Assembly (NCBI GenBank): GCA_038030265.1
Contig: CM075943.1
Location: forward strand, 32,302,001-32,366,000
DNA length: 64,000 nucleotides
Direction: 5' to 3'
From: Corythucha ciliata
Lineage: Eukaryota > Arthropoda > Insecta > Hemiptera > Tingidae
The position numbers were made by a program, and so were the translations under genes. A model generated the notes under the pieces. The model saw only the letters and a program-made list of their open reading frames with translations. It did not search any database and was not told where the DNA came from. Position 1 is the stretch's first letter; every line of letters begins with the position of its first letter. Positions 1 to 12,224 of the stretch are shown here, in pieces.

Positions 1-740
1 CAATTTCCGGCTGAATAATTGCAAATTAACTGAAAACTTCGAAATTCGCAGTAGAGAAAAGCACTCTATCCGACAGCTAGCTGCGGGAGCGACATTTTTT
101 AGACTTTGACAGGCGTACACAGCCTGTCCCGTTCAAGGGAAAACTTTGGATGATGCTTTAATGACGTCAATCATGCTAAAAATCACAAAGCTCGTTCAAA
201 TGTTGTAGGTCGAAACAAGCGATTTTGAAGAGAAAAATCGCAATCTTTTTTCTTTTTTCTAAGAAATTGTCATTTCTTCCGAAAAATCACTGATTAACTA
301 AAAATACGTTCATTAGTAATTTTAAAAAGGACACTTTGGGGAAGTTTTTCCGGCCCTTGGGATGTTAGTGCGCTCAAATTTCGAGTAGAAAAGTGGGGGT
401 TGCCTTTTTTGAAAAATTAGAAATTCTCGATTTGCAAAACTTTGAGCAGCTCTCGAGCACGCAGAAAATAGTTGAAGTTTATCGGAAATGGCTAATCCTG
501 ACAGAAGAAAATGTGCTGTTTCCGAATTTGTCATCAAAAGTTGCAAAATGTCAGCTGGGAACTGAGTTATTAGCATTTAGTTAAGAAAAGTGCCGTGAGT
601 CATGATAAACGTTTGAAAAATCATATCTCGTAAGGTTTTGATTTTCGGACCATGGTACAGAGGTGTTTTCGATCACAAATGAGGCCTACTTTCACCCAAT
701 TTTTTTTGTCACACTTATCCTGTTCCACCCTGTATTATTG
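1..740 (-). repeat. Dispersed repeat copy, inverted relative to 57160-58085
   Basis: Segments at about 120-330, 390-560 and 590-735 match, in reverse complement and in the same order, segments at 58075-57905, 57540-57410 and 57300-57165. The terminus near 735 reads ACAGGGTGGAACAGGATAAG on the minus strand. The short ORFs here are shadows of the repeat. Confidence 0.7.
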
Positions 741-1573
741 TGGATATTGAGCCAGTGTTAGAATCATAACACCCGCTAGTATACTGCCCTCCCCCCCTCA
801 AAAAAGATATTTTGAGCACGGACGGATTCAGGCTAAAATGTTTAGGGGGTCTTAGTCCTGCTGAAGTGCCCCACTCTTTCTAACCTCACTTATGATATCT
901 TAATTTACAATGATTCATTTTTGAAAATTCGTCGAAAATTTCCCCAATATCAATATTCGTCTATATGTACTATAAAATCTCTAGGGGTACTCAAATAAAA
1001 ATCAGTATCCTAAACCCATGGAGGTAGGAACAAGTGTAGAGAGAGAAAGGCTTTTTCTCGCGACTTGCGGGTAAAGTATACCATTTATATTCCACGTTGA
1101 AGGAGTAAAGTTGTTTTTTACTGGCCTCAAAAATCACAATGGGTAAATAACAACTTTACTCACTAGTGTGTAAAGTTGTTTTTTACTCATTCGTGGCCGA
1201 GCAAGAAATAGTTGTTGCTCTTGTATGACGGGGGTGGTGCCTCTACTATCAATAAGATTCTCACCAGTTCCCGTAACCTTCACACTGACTCGCATTAGTG
1301 ATAGATAGTAGTCTTAATTTCTTCTAATAAATTATTAACACTTTTCCTTGTCAAACTACTGTTTTTTATGAAGCGAGCTCCGCCGCGAGAAAAATAGCAT
1401 GCACAACTCGTGATAAAAGTGAATTTCCTTGCTCGTTGAAAGCTAAAACTCGCAAGTAAATTCACATTTTACTCACTCGTACAACATGTGAAGCCGATTT
1501 TTCCGCCATTACACACCTTCTGTTATCATTCACATTGAGAGAACGGGAGGGGGATTTATCACTTATCATACAA
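741..1573. other. No gene seen; unassigned intergenic DNA
   Basis: AT-rich sequence with short repeated phrases such as GTAAAGTTGTTTTTTACTC at 1100-1190 and again, diverged, at 1430-1480. No coding exon is supportable. Confidence 0.5.
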
Positions 1574-1713
1574 ATGGCCGTATTCAGAGACCTTCCTTAA
1601 CATAAGGCCGCCTTAAAGTGCTTTAGAAATAGGTGTTGCATTTTAATAAACCGTATGATCTTTGCACAACTTAAGTCAAGGCTCCGATAAGGGAGGTTTC
1701 TGAATACGGCCAT
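1574..1713. repeat. Short MITE with GGCCGTATTCAGA termini
   Basis: ATGGCCGTATTCAGAGACCT at the left is matched in reverse complement by AGGTTTCTGAATACGGCCAT at the right, over about 140 bp. No coding capacity. The hAT element at 1717 is inserted immediately beside its right end. Confidence 0.7.
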
Positions 1714-1716
1714 AAG

Positions 1717-2839
1717 CAGGGGTGGGCAAAATACTTCGAAAAAAGTATTTCAAATACAAAATACAAAATACTTTTGAAAATGTAATTGAAATACAAAATA
1801 CAATCCCAATTGTATTTTAAAATACAAATACAAATACGTACTTGTATTTTGAATTTTAAAATACAAAATACTTTTTCGTCCAAGCATAAAACTCTTTTCA
1901 AAACAGAAAAATATAATATTTGAAGGCCTACTGAACCGGGAAGGTCAGACTCACGACGATTTTAATGAGATCCTCATACACACCCTACACATATCCCCTC
2001 TCATCCATTCCAGCGATAATTTTGCATCAATTCCTAGATCGGTGACCTGACCGGCACGGTCGTGCAGCATTTTCTTGATAAAACTAGAGAGACAAAGCTA
2101 TCAGTATGTCTTCTAGGATCCAGGGCATGGCGTATTCGAAGGCCAACAGGTGACCTATTCTGAAGAGATCAAGCTAGAATTCGCTATGAAATCCTAGGAA
2201 ACAGCAACCAAGACGCAGCTCATGAACAACAATCGGTTTGGATTTAGACATTTTTCCCCGTGCAGCGGTTGCACTGTCCCCCAGGGATGAGAGATTCGTG
2301 TACTCGTGTTTTTAACTCGGTGGGTAGGACTAGGACACTAGGAGATCCAACCCCAGACACTTCGTAGCCTAGGAATATGATTTAGACATGCGCATGGTGT
2401 CCTTGGGTTTGAGACCACGCCAATTGATTAATATGATAAGCCATATTTATATAAAATGAGAGGCGGGTTCCTCGATGATTTCGACGGGCCCGCTTCGTCA
2501 ATTTCCATAATCTTTCCCCCGCAACTACTACAACTCGAAATCTCGAACAGGAACCCGATACACGAATCCGGCGAACAAAGCACATAAGCTGAAACCTCTC
2601 TTGGGGGAACCAACCTCATGGGACGGCAAAAAAGGTTCAAGAATTGATACAACTAGCGCTCAAAAAGCATCAGGTGGTATTCAGTCATAAACCCTTGGAA
2701 CAAGTTGGGAAAGTATTTGTATTTTGAATTAATTTAAAATACAAAATACTTTTTGAAATGTATTTAAAATACAAAATACAATCTAAAAAGTATTTTAAAA
2801 TACAAATACAAATACGTATTTGTATTTTGCCCACCCCTG
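1717..2839. mobile_element. Non-autonomous hAT-type DNA transposon, 1123 bp
   Basis: Terminal inverted repeats CAGGGGTGGGCAAAATAC at the left and the complementary end at the right, flanked by a perfect 8-bp target-site duplication GCCATAAG (1709-1716 and 2840-2847). The 8-bp duplication and CAGGGGTGG ends are typical of the hAT superfamily. The sub-terminal regions are runs of AAAATACAAATAC-like repeats. No transposase ORF is present, so it depends on one in trans. Confidence 0.9.
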
Positions 2840-2847
2840 GCCATAAG

Positions 2848-3184
2848 GCTTTTTAAGTTCCTACGAGTACTGAAAGTCCGCCATGTTTGGTCCCCCCCTC
2901 CACTCAGGGATCAAATAGATTTGATATTTCTCATTCGCTGCTCCGGTCATGTAGGTTACGCTCACCAGCCAATCACAAGCCCTTCCCTCTCTAAAGGACC
3001 ACATATGGCGGGTAATGTCAGTACCTTTGTGTAACTTTTGGTTTTCTAATCATACGAGAGGGGAATTTTTTCACTGATCATGTATCAATAATAGTCAATG
3101 TTTTTGTTGGGTCAATCACCGAATTTTTCTCAATTTTGTTAAAAAGTGCATCAAGAACCGAGAAGCCACAAATGAGAGATTTTT
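2848..3184. other. No gene seen
   Basis: AT-rich sequence between the hAT element and the degenerate tandem repeats; nothing recognisable. Confidence 0.5.
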
Positions 3185-3745
3185 TTCTATTTTAAACACG
3201 AATGGCGCTTTTTCCATTTTAGCTGAAGCGGTTTTGCTCAATTTTAGCCGAGAATTAGCTCTTTATCAATTTCAGCTACGCAAATTTGCGTTTTTATTTT
3301 CATTTTAGCCGTAAATTAGCGCTTTATTCAACTCAGTTTTAGCCTTGAATTAGCTTCATTTTAAAATTTTAGCAGTGAATGAACAAATTGTCAACGAATT
3401 ATGAGTTTATTTTAATTTTAGTTGTAAATTAGAGCAACTTCTCAATTCTTGACATGGTTAATTGAATTCTGTCTAAGAATTAGTGTTTTTCTCATCTTTA
3501 GGTCCGTTATGTGGCCTCCAAAAATCGAATTGGCTTTTATTTATTTATTTATTTTTGGCCGTGAATAGCATTTTTCTCCATTTTAGCCACTAATGAGCGT
3601 TTTTTTTACTCTTGGTCATGAATTGCCGCTATGTCTCCATTTTAGCCGCAAAATTTCCCCATGAGCAGTGCGTTAGCTGTTTTTCTCAATTTTAGCCGTA
3701 AAAGGGCCACCATTAACCGCGAATTCAAAATATTTCTCGTTAGCC
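3185..3745. repeat. Degenerate short-period tandem repeat (TTTTAGCCG / GAATTAGCG phrases)
   Basis: The phrase CAATTTTAGCCGxGAATTAGCG recurs about a dozen times at roughly 30-45 base spacing with many substitutions. The same phrase appears at 33050-33330 and 35060-35230. Confidence 0.75.
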
Positions 3746-6089
3746 TTGAAACATTTTTTTTTTTCTTCTTCTTTCTTCAGAATTTCGTTTCAAAATTCAT
3801 GAATGTAAAACCTGAAAATCTCCATTTTTTTATATTATTAAGCTTTTCAGGGGCTTGATGGGTCTGTCTGCCCCCCCCCTCGACCCATCCTATGCACGCA
3901 CGGATTATTACTTATTTGACAGATTTTTTAAAGGGGATGGAATACATTTTGACGGATTTCTTACGGGATTTCGTGTTTGATTTGGAACAGGAAATTTCAA
4001 ATCAGAACGGAAACACAAAATGTCAGTAGGTAACGCTAGCCAGGACTGCACAATTGCGTGGGTTTTGCTATTGAAATGGAAGGGATTTTTGAAAAATAAT
4101 AAGAGCATAAGAGTTTCTCTCGGCATGAGTGCTCCCTGCCATCACACCTTCCAGAGGGGGGTAAATTTGAGTCGCCCACGCAGATTCCAACGCATGAGCA
4201 TGTATAGTGTTGAGTTTCACTCACCTAATTGAGTCCTTCTCGTCAATCGTGAGTACACTTCTTTCTTTCCTCCACATGCCTTCTTTTGCCATGGCCACTC
4301 GAGATCCTTGCCTTGAACCACTAAGGCATATACGACCACTTGCAGACTCGCAGTTGCGCACTTTGAACCCCTTTGGATCTGTGATGATTTACGGCATTGT
4401 TTTTCCGTTCAGTATTAGAATCATGGAGGAGATTGAGCTTGGGGAGAAGAGCGCCCTGAGCATTTGTTCTTCTGAAATTGGTTTTGAGTCTGCTATGGCT
4501 AAGAAAGAATACTCAGCAGCAGCTGAAAAAACGGGCAATAAAGATGGGCTTGAGAATGATTCATTTGGCGGGCGAGCTAATTCGAGCAACTGGGAGGGAA
4601 CTAGGTGGGGAGGGGCTAAGGTCCTATAGCCCCCCCTCAAATCCGCCAATGATTTTGAGGGACGTTGAGCATTATAGTATCTGAACTATTTGTTTTGGGT
4701 GTTCGATGGTAAATTCTTTCCTCCTATGCCTTTTGGCATTCAAAATGCCACAAAACGTTTGCCCGTGACGGACGGGCTTCCTTGACAAAATAATACGACC
4801 TTTTTTGGTTATAAGAAGAAGATTTACGTTGGAGTTCGTTGAATAACTTAAAAAACTTTCATTTTTGTGTATGTATTAATTTTTGTCATTAGAGTTTTTC
4901 CAGTAGGATAGCCAGTGTTTTATTTGAAATAGTAAGGCGTAGTGAAACAACGATTTTTTTTTTTAATAAATAATTTTTTGTAAGGTATCTCGAAAACGAT
5001 TAGACTATCGATAAAACTGTAATTTGTAAAATCTCTGCATCCTGGTTCTTCTGGTTGAGTATTGCCATGCTATCCGCTGACACCCATGGGGGTTTATGCC
5101 ACCAATTACGCTCGATGAGAGCTTAGGAATCTAAAAAATCCTGAGTATAACAAATATCAATCTGTCCAATGATGAATCTACGTTTTATTTTCACTGTATG
5201 TTTTTTTATGTTGGCCCTTTTTGGAGGTTTGGGACTTTCCGGCGGTTTGACAAGCAAGTCGAGTCACCTTCTACTACCTTATCGGCGAAACGGCTTAACA
5301 GCCACTTCACGAACAGCTTCTGTAGTCGGATAAGATCGGGATAAACGTTTAGTAAAGCATCCAAGTTTGATGCCTCTCCTCTTCTCAATAAACAACATGA
5401 ACTCCAAAATAAACATGACCATTTTATTTGAAATATCTTTTTTTTCATCGAACGGGGGGGATAAAAATCAGACCACTTCGGGTTACGTCACAAACTCACG
5501 AAGAGTTGTCGAGTCGTTAGCATAATTTACTTATACCATCCCGAAGTCAAGAGACGAGAAAATACTTTCTTGGATAGATTTGTCTAATAGTCCAACAACG
5601 GAAGAATTACCTAATCACTTGTGAACTTAAGCGGCCGAAAATGAGAGGAAGGATTCTTCTAATGGTAAGCGTGATTCAATTCGTGGTATTACTATTACGA
5701 TAGTGTATAATGAAAAGAAGAGTCAACTCAGATGTGGTTAACAAATAAAAGCGAAGAGGGGCAGAAGTGAGGTGCCAAAGGAAAACATACATGTGGCATT
5801 ATAAAAGAAAAAAGGAAGCGGTGCCATAACGGGAACAAGAGCCACTTAACGTTTCAAGGCGCTAATAATAAATCTATTTGTCTGGAGTCTCTTTGTTAAA
5901 GGCTTTCTCTCTCGCGCAGCTAGTACTCGCACACCTTCCTTATTTTCCCGCTCTTATTTTTGTGTGAGCGCGTGAGAACATTTTTAAGAAAAAAAAAACG
6001 TAATAAAACACGAATAGTGAAAATATGAAGCCCCTTCCCCTCGAGCAACAAGAGTAGAGAACTCAAAACTCGTTTCAGGATTATTATTA
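3746..6089. other. No gene supported; unassigned DNA
   Basis: Several short ORFs exist (for example 4207-4629 and its overlaps on both strands), but none has a recognisable domain, intron structure or expression signal. A/T runs and scattered G/C runs are present. Confidence 0.5.
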
Positions 6090-6389
6090 TTTTTTTATAA
6101 AAGTGACAAGAGGGCGTAGAAGAGGGGGACTAGTCAGTCTAGTTCGGGAATAGGCGAAGGTATTGTTGAAATTGAAGATGGAGGGAGAAGTAGTGGTTGT
6201 GTTATGTTGTGTATATGTTTTGCGGCACCCTTCGCGTGTTAAAGGCCTTAACTCGGAGGCCGTGTGGGTCATTAAGAGCTCCCGGCATCGACCCTCTTTG
6301 TCTGAGACAAGAGCGACTGGTTGGGAAAGAGGGGTGGATGGAAGGGAAAGGATAAAAGAGCAAGCGAGAGAGCTACATAGGACTGAGTG

Positions 6390-6411
6390 TACGACTCCAC
6401 GTGGAGTCGTA
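6390..6411. promoter_or_regulatory. Perfect 22-bp palindrome centred on an E-box CACGTG
   Basis: The two 11-base halves are exact reverse complements and meet in CACGTG, a bHLH (Myc/Max/USF/CLOCK-type) binding core. It lies in the CT/GA-rich region. The function is inferred from motif identity only. Confidence 0.35.
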
Positions 6412-7769
6412 GCTTTCCGACCAATGAGCTCGCTTCTTCGACTATTTCTCTCTCTTTTTACCACTCAACCTTTCTCTCTCGGGCTCAGGTCGATCCTCAA
6501 CTCGCCCCCCTTTTATCCTCGCACTGCGTCTATCTCACTCACTCTTTGCGTCTTCTCTTCACTAACCTAAACCCAGCCACCCGGATAGGAGTGGAGAAAA
6601 AGGGCTGTTTTTAAGTTGGGCTTCAGTGCTAGTGGTGAACGTTTCCCTTTCCCTCCCGACATCAGAATTTATGAAAGTTTCATGAGACAGAGAACGAGAG
6701 GAAAAAATGGAAGAGATGAAAAAAAAAGTATAGGGATGAAGGGGAAAAAAGGGAAATGAGCAAAAAGAGCAGAGTAAAGTGTGGCATGGTTGGAGGGCGG
6801 GGAGGGAGTGAGAAAGACGAGAAATAACCAAGAAAAAGGCAATAGTAGGATGGAGAAAGAAAAAGATTTGCATTAAGACGTATCCTTTGCCGTCGAAAGA
6901 GGAAAGGGGAATGGGCCGATGTGGATCGTTAGTATTCAAAACAAGTAACTTTGACAGATTCTGGTGAGCGACTCTGATGTAAGCAGCTTTTTTTTCTGGC
7001 CATAGTCTGTGGTCTTTCCGTTTTTCCCCTCATTCGTTACGAACTATAAATAGCTATTTTATTTCTTTTTGCCCTTATTATTTTATTTCTATTCACACCG
7101 AGAAAGAAAGTTAAATAAATGTGGTCAACTTCATGAACAATTTAATTGCGATTCCAACTTAAGGCAAACCTTGTTTAAGTATGAGTCACGCACGCATTTG
7201 CTTCAAAATAATGTACTCGTAAGATTTTTTTTTTTTTACATGGAGCGCGGTGTGGCCACTTCTCATCGAATTTCTTTTGTAACTGCCGTTTAATGGGCTA
7301 ATTATGTGAATCTTTTCAACCATGAGCTGTAATAGCCATAAACAAGTAACGTGGTTCCAACTTCCTATCTCTCTCTGGTAACTGTTGTCTGACAAGGGCG
7401 ATCTCCCCTTTTTTTCGTTTGTGGTAACGATTTTTTAAAGAATTTACCCATTGTACAATTGCTTGACGTTAATACTTGGAGAGCTATTTCTTTTTTTCAG
7501 CTTTTCCAATGCTTCTCACCTCCTCTCTCTGGTGGGTTAGTTTGAAACAAAAAATGAGTAAAAAAAAGGTCGGTTATTAAAACAGTTGTTAAGACTCGCC
7601 CCACAGTCTCCAATCTCTAGGGGAATCGCCCTGATAAAAACAATAAAACGTAATTACACGGTGGCTTGAAGGTGGAACTAATGGGCTCTACGGGAAAGAA
7701 TTGAACGGAAGACGTGGTGAAGTGAGGAGAAAGAGAGACTGAGCGGGTTGAAGTGTGAGTGAATAAGAG

Positions 7770-7850
7770 GGAAAGAAGAAAAAGAAGAAGAAGAAAGAAG
7801 AAGAAGAGGAGAGGAGGGGTGAGAGAGGGTGAGAGAGAGAGAGAGAGAAA
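7770..7850. repeat. (GAA)n / (GA)n microsatellite
   Basis: Runs of AAGAAGAAG and GAGAGAGAGA in an otherwise purine-rich strand. Confidence 0.9.
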
Positions 7851-9018
7851 AAAAAACAAATGAGAAAGGATGGAACGAACGACTGGTCTGCGGTGGGAGG
7901 AGATGCACGCACTTTAACAGCACGCCGCTCAAACACCGAGCACGTTTGTTAACGTGACTTTTATCTCGAGATGGAAATCGACAGTCTCAAAGATGAGGGG
8001 GGGGGGAGGTGCTGGATGACTGAAAAGGAAGTTGGTGAAGTGGAGGGGCGAATTCATGAGATTCATTTTTATGAGAGATAAAGAGCGATGGTAATTCGCT
8101 TTGATAGTGCTTTTCTTGGATTGAGGCGAATAAGAATGAGGATTTAGGATGAAAGTACACCGCCAGAAGGGAAAATGGAAATAAAAATAAGATATCAGTT
8201 CGTTCGATAGAAAAAAACGAGCTCGTTATTAAATGACAATGAGCACAACGTCCAGAAACTTCCCACTTTTGAAATGAATAGGATTCAGAGTTTTCCATGC
8301 GAATTCAAGTTAATTAATCCAACCCGCCTGAGTAAGTAGATATAAAAGTTATTTATGTAATTGGATTTTTTCCCCGAAACGAAAACGATATAAGCCGTGT
8401 TATTTATTCAAGATTAAAAGAGGGGATGGGGGCAGTTGACATTTCGCTCGAAGGCACAATCTCCAATCAACCGAGGAAAGAGGTGATGAGTCACGTAATG
8501 AACTCGGCTAACTGCTTCGAGATACTCACCCCTCCTTTACTTCCCATGAACCAAACGACCCTGTGCCCCACAATAATAACCGAATCACTTCACCAACCCT
8601 CATCTGCTCACTCTTTTTCTCTTCACCCCTTATCCGCGCCACTCACTGCCATCGCGTTACACGCATGCCAGGCTGTACAGCCATTCCTCGTATAACTTAG
8701 TCCGTTCCTCTATCGTCAATCGTCATGCCTTTTTAAGTTTCATCAATTCGGCCCTCATCCCGTCATCCATTGGCAGGGGCTGCTAATATGAAAATAATGG
8801 TTCGAGCAAATGGAACGGGAAAGTATTTTATTGACCACAAAAAGTCCGTTAAATTATTTTATGAATTCATTATAGAAACATGATTCTATTAAGGCCTCTT
8901 TTACTCAAGTAGGCATCTAAGGATTTTTGTTTATACAAAAATGTTCATTGTCATTTACCTAATCGATATAACAAATCTCGATTGCTCATTTAAGACCCGA
9001 ATGGTGTGGAGGCGGTGG

Positions 9019-9518
9019 NNNNNNNNNNNNNNNNNNNNNNNNNNNNNNNNNNNNNNNNNNNNNNNNNNNNNNNNNNNNNNNNNNNNNNNNNNNNNNNNNN
9101 NNNNNNNNNNNNNNNNNNNNNNNNNNNNNNNNNNNNNNNNNNNNNNNNNNNNNNNNNNNNNNNNNNNNNNNNNNNNNNNNNNNNNNNNNNNNNNNNNNNN
9201 NNNNNNNNNNNNNNNNNNNNNNNNNNNNNNNNNNNNNNNNNNNNNNNNNNNNNNNNNNNNNNNNNNNNNNNNNNNNNNNNNNNNNNNNNNNNNNNNNNNN
9301 NNNNNNNNNNNNNNNNNNNNNNNNNNNNNNNNNNNNNNNNNNNNNNNNNNNNNNNNNNNNNNNNNNNNNNNNNNNNNNNNNNNNNNNNNNNNNNNNNNNN
9401 NNNNNNNNNNNNNNNNNNNNNNNNNNNNNNNNNNNNNNNNNNNNNNNNNNNNNNNNNNNNNNNNNNNNNNNNNNNNNNNNNNNNNNNNNNNNNNNNNNNN
9501 NNNNNNNNNNNNNNNNNN
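9019..9518. other. Assembly gap of 500 N
   Basis: Exactly 500 undetermined bases, a conventional gap size rather than a measured one. ORFs spanning it are artefacts. Confidence 0.99.
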
Positions 9519-9687
9519 TCGTTCGTTTGTCGTTCAGTGTAGTGGTGCAGGTGTAGTTCGAGCAGTCCGGGATTGACGTCATTTTTGAAAAGCAAACGAA
9601 CGCTTTCAGTGTAGTTCGGGATTACAAAAGAACGCTTTTCGGACTGTTCGTGCAGTCCAGAGCAGCTCCGGACGACAAACGAACGAA
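9519..9687. repeat. Right part of a TIR repeat ending CGACAAACGAACGAACCT
   Basis: Starts at the gap edge with TCGTTCGTTTGTCG and ends with its reverse complement. Internal phrases (GTAGTTCGAGCAGTCCGGGA, CTTTCAGTGTAGTTCGGGAT) recur in a related copy at 50480-50828. Confidence 0.75.
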
Positions 9688-10735
9688 CCTAATATGAAGG
9701 AAAAGGAGAGTGAGAGAGAGAAAAAAAACATTTACTTTCTTTCTCTGTTCATTATCAAGCCGAAGTTTCATGGAAGGGGTAAGGAATAGGTAATAGCTAT
9801 ATAGAGGGGCTGATCACAGGAGGGCGAGGTCCACGTTTAATTTGACGGGCTATTAGGCTATTACAAAGTTAATACCCGCGATGGCAACGTATACACAAAA
9901 ATTGATGTTAGCACTGCCAAATCTCAGTAGTACGTTGTCTCCGTCGGTTGAACAAACCTGTTAAAGGAGCCATTCCACAGGTTTGGAATGAGCGAAAATC
10001 AACTTTAAAATTGAATTTCGGCTATATAACTATAGTTAGATATCATGTGAAATTGTTATAATCTCGGCCAAGCCGAAAATTCGTTAGTCCAGACAGAATT
10101 AATGGCCACAAATTCCAGATGTTTGGTTTCTCGAACCTCGACTTTGGGGCTTCTTTAAACAGCGATTTTTCATCATCTCAAACTTGACTTCTCCAATTCT
10201 TGATTTTGGGGCTCCTGAAAGCCGCCTATTTTAGCACAATCCCTTTTCAAAGGAACTGAAAAACTTTAACGTCACAGATGACGACGTCAGTATTTGGCTA
10301 CTGCGATGTCACCTGATCTGGGACATTTGAATGTGGCACAGGGCACACCAAGGTTTTGCTTCAATCAGGTAACTCATTTCGTGCAAAAATAAATAAATTT
10401 TATTGATAAGTTTGATTAACTATCACAGTAAACCTTTTTAAATCGAGCTAATTTAACAGACGACTCTCCAAAACGCCTTATTGTTCATTGCGTGCTATCA
10501 ACCATAATCCATTTTTGGTGATGGAAGATAGGTAAAATTGCTACTACGAGGCCAAGTTACACCTTTCGAGTGCTTAAGAAAATTTCAGAACTGCAGTCAA
10601 TTGCTTACAATTGCTCGGAAATCATAATTTATGCGGAAGATCATTCAAATTAGTTTTTCTCAAAAGAAAAAATATCTTGTTTCAAAAGTCAAGAATATCT
10701 CAACGGTTCATAGACAAAGGTATCGTAGTCGCTAT
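9688..10735. other. VWA8 downstream flank, no gene seen
   Basis: AT-rich non-coding sequence between the repeat at the gap and the VWA8 poly(A) signal. Confidence 0.5.
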
Positions 10736-10741
10736 TTTATT
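10736..10741 (-). terminator. Probable VWA8 poly(A) signal AATAAA
   Basis: AATAAA on the minus strand begins about 36 bases after the VWA8 stop codon. A second AATAAA lies further downstream on the same strand at 10399-10404. The nearer signal would give a very short 3' UTR. Confidence 0.55.
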
Positions 10742-10776
10742 GATCTAAAAACTATTGAGGTAGCTAACACGAAAGT

Positions 10777-12224
10777 TTAAAAACTGTTGAGCATAGAAGA
10801 TGTGAAAATTGTCTGTAAAATGTTCGGAAGATCCTTCAAGTCGAGACATACGTAACTTTTTCCAGCGGGCAAGGCATTGCTGAGTCTGGAACGGTATCAC
10901 AATACATTTTTACAATAATTATCCTATCAATTACTTGCGTGGAGACTTTCATTTTTTTTAGTTGACAATGCTACAGCTCCCACCTCACTCGACATTTTGA
11001 CTTACCGAACGGCTTCGTTGCCCAAGGAACCAATGAAAACAGCAACAGCCTGAACTCGAGGATTCGAATCCAGCGCCATAGCGAACTCTCGAGACGGAAT
11101 GGCATATCGTTGAAGGTTAGCATCAGAAAGTACAATGACGATCGCTTCATCGCAGTCCTCTTCCGCGAGGGACTTCACACAGTGTTTCGTTGCTTCCAGA
11201 GTGTGATCGCCGGCCATGCAGAATTGTGTGTGCGCGTGCATTGTCTGAAAGATGATACGATTAGAATAGAACGTTACATCATCTCAGTTGAAAAGACAGT
11301 CCTCACCCGGATAACCTGGAGTCTCTCCTTGTTATTTGCAGGAGGATGAGACTTGTCAACAAATGGTATACATATTGCTTCGCCCGAGTGCCCAACAATG
11401 TCGTACTGAATTTTAGATTCATAGCCTTCGAATCCTTCCATAACCATAACAACGGCTTCGAGCTCTCTGTCAAGCCGGCCATCGTACCCATTGAAGCGGT
11501 ACATGCTTCCCGATACATCGACGACTAATTTCAATCTTTTCGGTTTGACCTGAGGTGCGCCTATTTCCGGCTGATAATCACCACGCTTTCGGTAGATATT
11601 TTTCTCTCCCGTGATTCCTTCTATGAGTTTTGAATCATCCAACTCGCCAGAAGTTTGATGTCTCTGCCATTGTCTTTCCTTTGATTTAGACTGAACAGTG
11701 GAGAGAATCACTCGTAAGGCTTGCACCTACACAATAGAAAACAACACAAGGATTATTTTCTATAAAAAGTACAATGTCGGAGGCGATGTTTACTTGTTTG
11801 GAGACAGGATTTAGAAACTGTTCGTACAGAGAAGCATCATACTCGCTCATTTTGATCTCTTTCAGTTTCTCCTTGAATGCTTTTTGACCCATTTCGCGAG
11901 CGGCTTTACGAACATGTTCCGGAACTGCTGCCTTTTCCGCGTCACTTATCTGTTCAACATAACATTTATCATCTTCGTTGAATAAATAAGTAACAATTGA
12001 AAAAGAAATCGGAAAACCACGTACCTGGTGAACGTCGTGACCTGCATCCAATCGATAGGGTCCTCCTTTACCGCCCAAACCAGCGGTGTCTCGTCCACCC
12101 GTACCACCAGCCCACGTGTTTCCACCAACGTGAGGCTCGTTCTTCGGGTCGACTTTACCATGCTTCGGCCCAGACATTTCTTTCCCGCTATCACGCTCGA
12201 TCGTCATTTGAATTCGCTTTTGAC
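10777..12224 (-). CDS. VWA8: VWA8 exon cluster 3: C-terminal linker and VWA domain, stop codon
   Basis: Exons on the minus strand: 12025-12224, 11794-11949, 11307-11726, 11006-11244, 10777-10885. The first holds the highly conserved SGPKHGK and GGNTWAGGTGGRDTAGLGGK segments. The second holds AAREMGQKAF and MSEYDASLYEQF. The third encodes SGELDDSKLIEGITGEK and the VWA metal-ion site DVSGSMYRFNGYDGR. The fourth contains FCMAGDHTLE and VIVLSDANLQRYAI, the other MIDAS loops. The last exon encodes ALPAGKSYVC and ends in TSSMLNSF followed by TAA at 10777-10779. All five MIDAS-type positions I can recognise are intact, so divalent metal binding should be possible. The first exon starts in phase 1 (two bases complete a codon). 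Confidence 0.95.

Larger units (their letters stand above)
6090..9018. other. Purine/pyrimidine-asymmetric low-complexity region, no gene supported
   Basis: Long CT-rich and GA-rich stretches, including GA-rich sequence at 7720-7850 that ends in a pure (GA)n run near 7826-7848. ORFs on both strands here are low-complexity shadows. The composition resembles GAGA-rich regulatory DNA, but I see no transcription unit. Confidence 0.5.

Noticed and set aside
4207..4629. 140-codon plus-strand ORF
   Set aside because: Open on the opposite strand too, no domain, no splice or promoter evidence; probably chance.
5206..5448. Minus-strand ORF with YPDLIRLQKLFVK, reminiscent of a hAT transposase C terminus
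   Set aside because: The similarity covers only a few residues and the following conserved block is absent; not enough to call.
6087..8298. Several ORFs of 80-135 codons on both strands
   Set aside because: They are Ser/Leu/Phe or Arg/Glu-rich translations of CT/GA low-complexity DNA.
8941..9595. Long ORFs of about 200 codons
   Set aside because: They consist of translated N bases across the gap.
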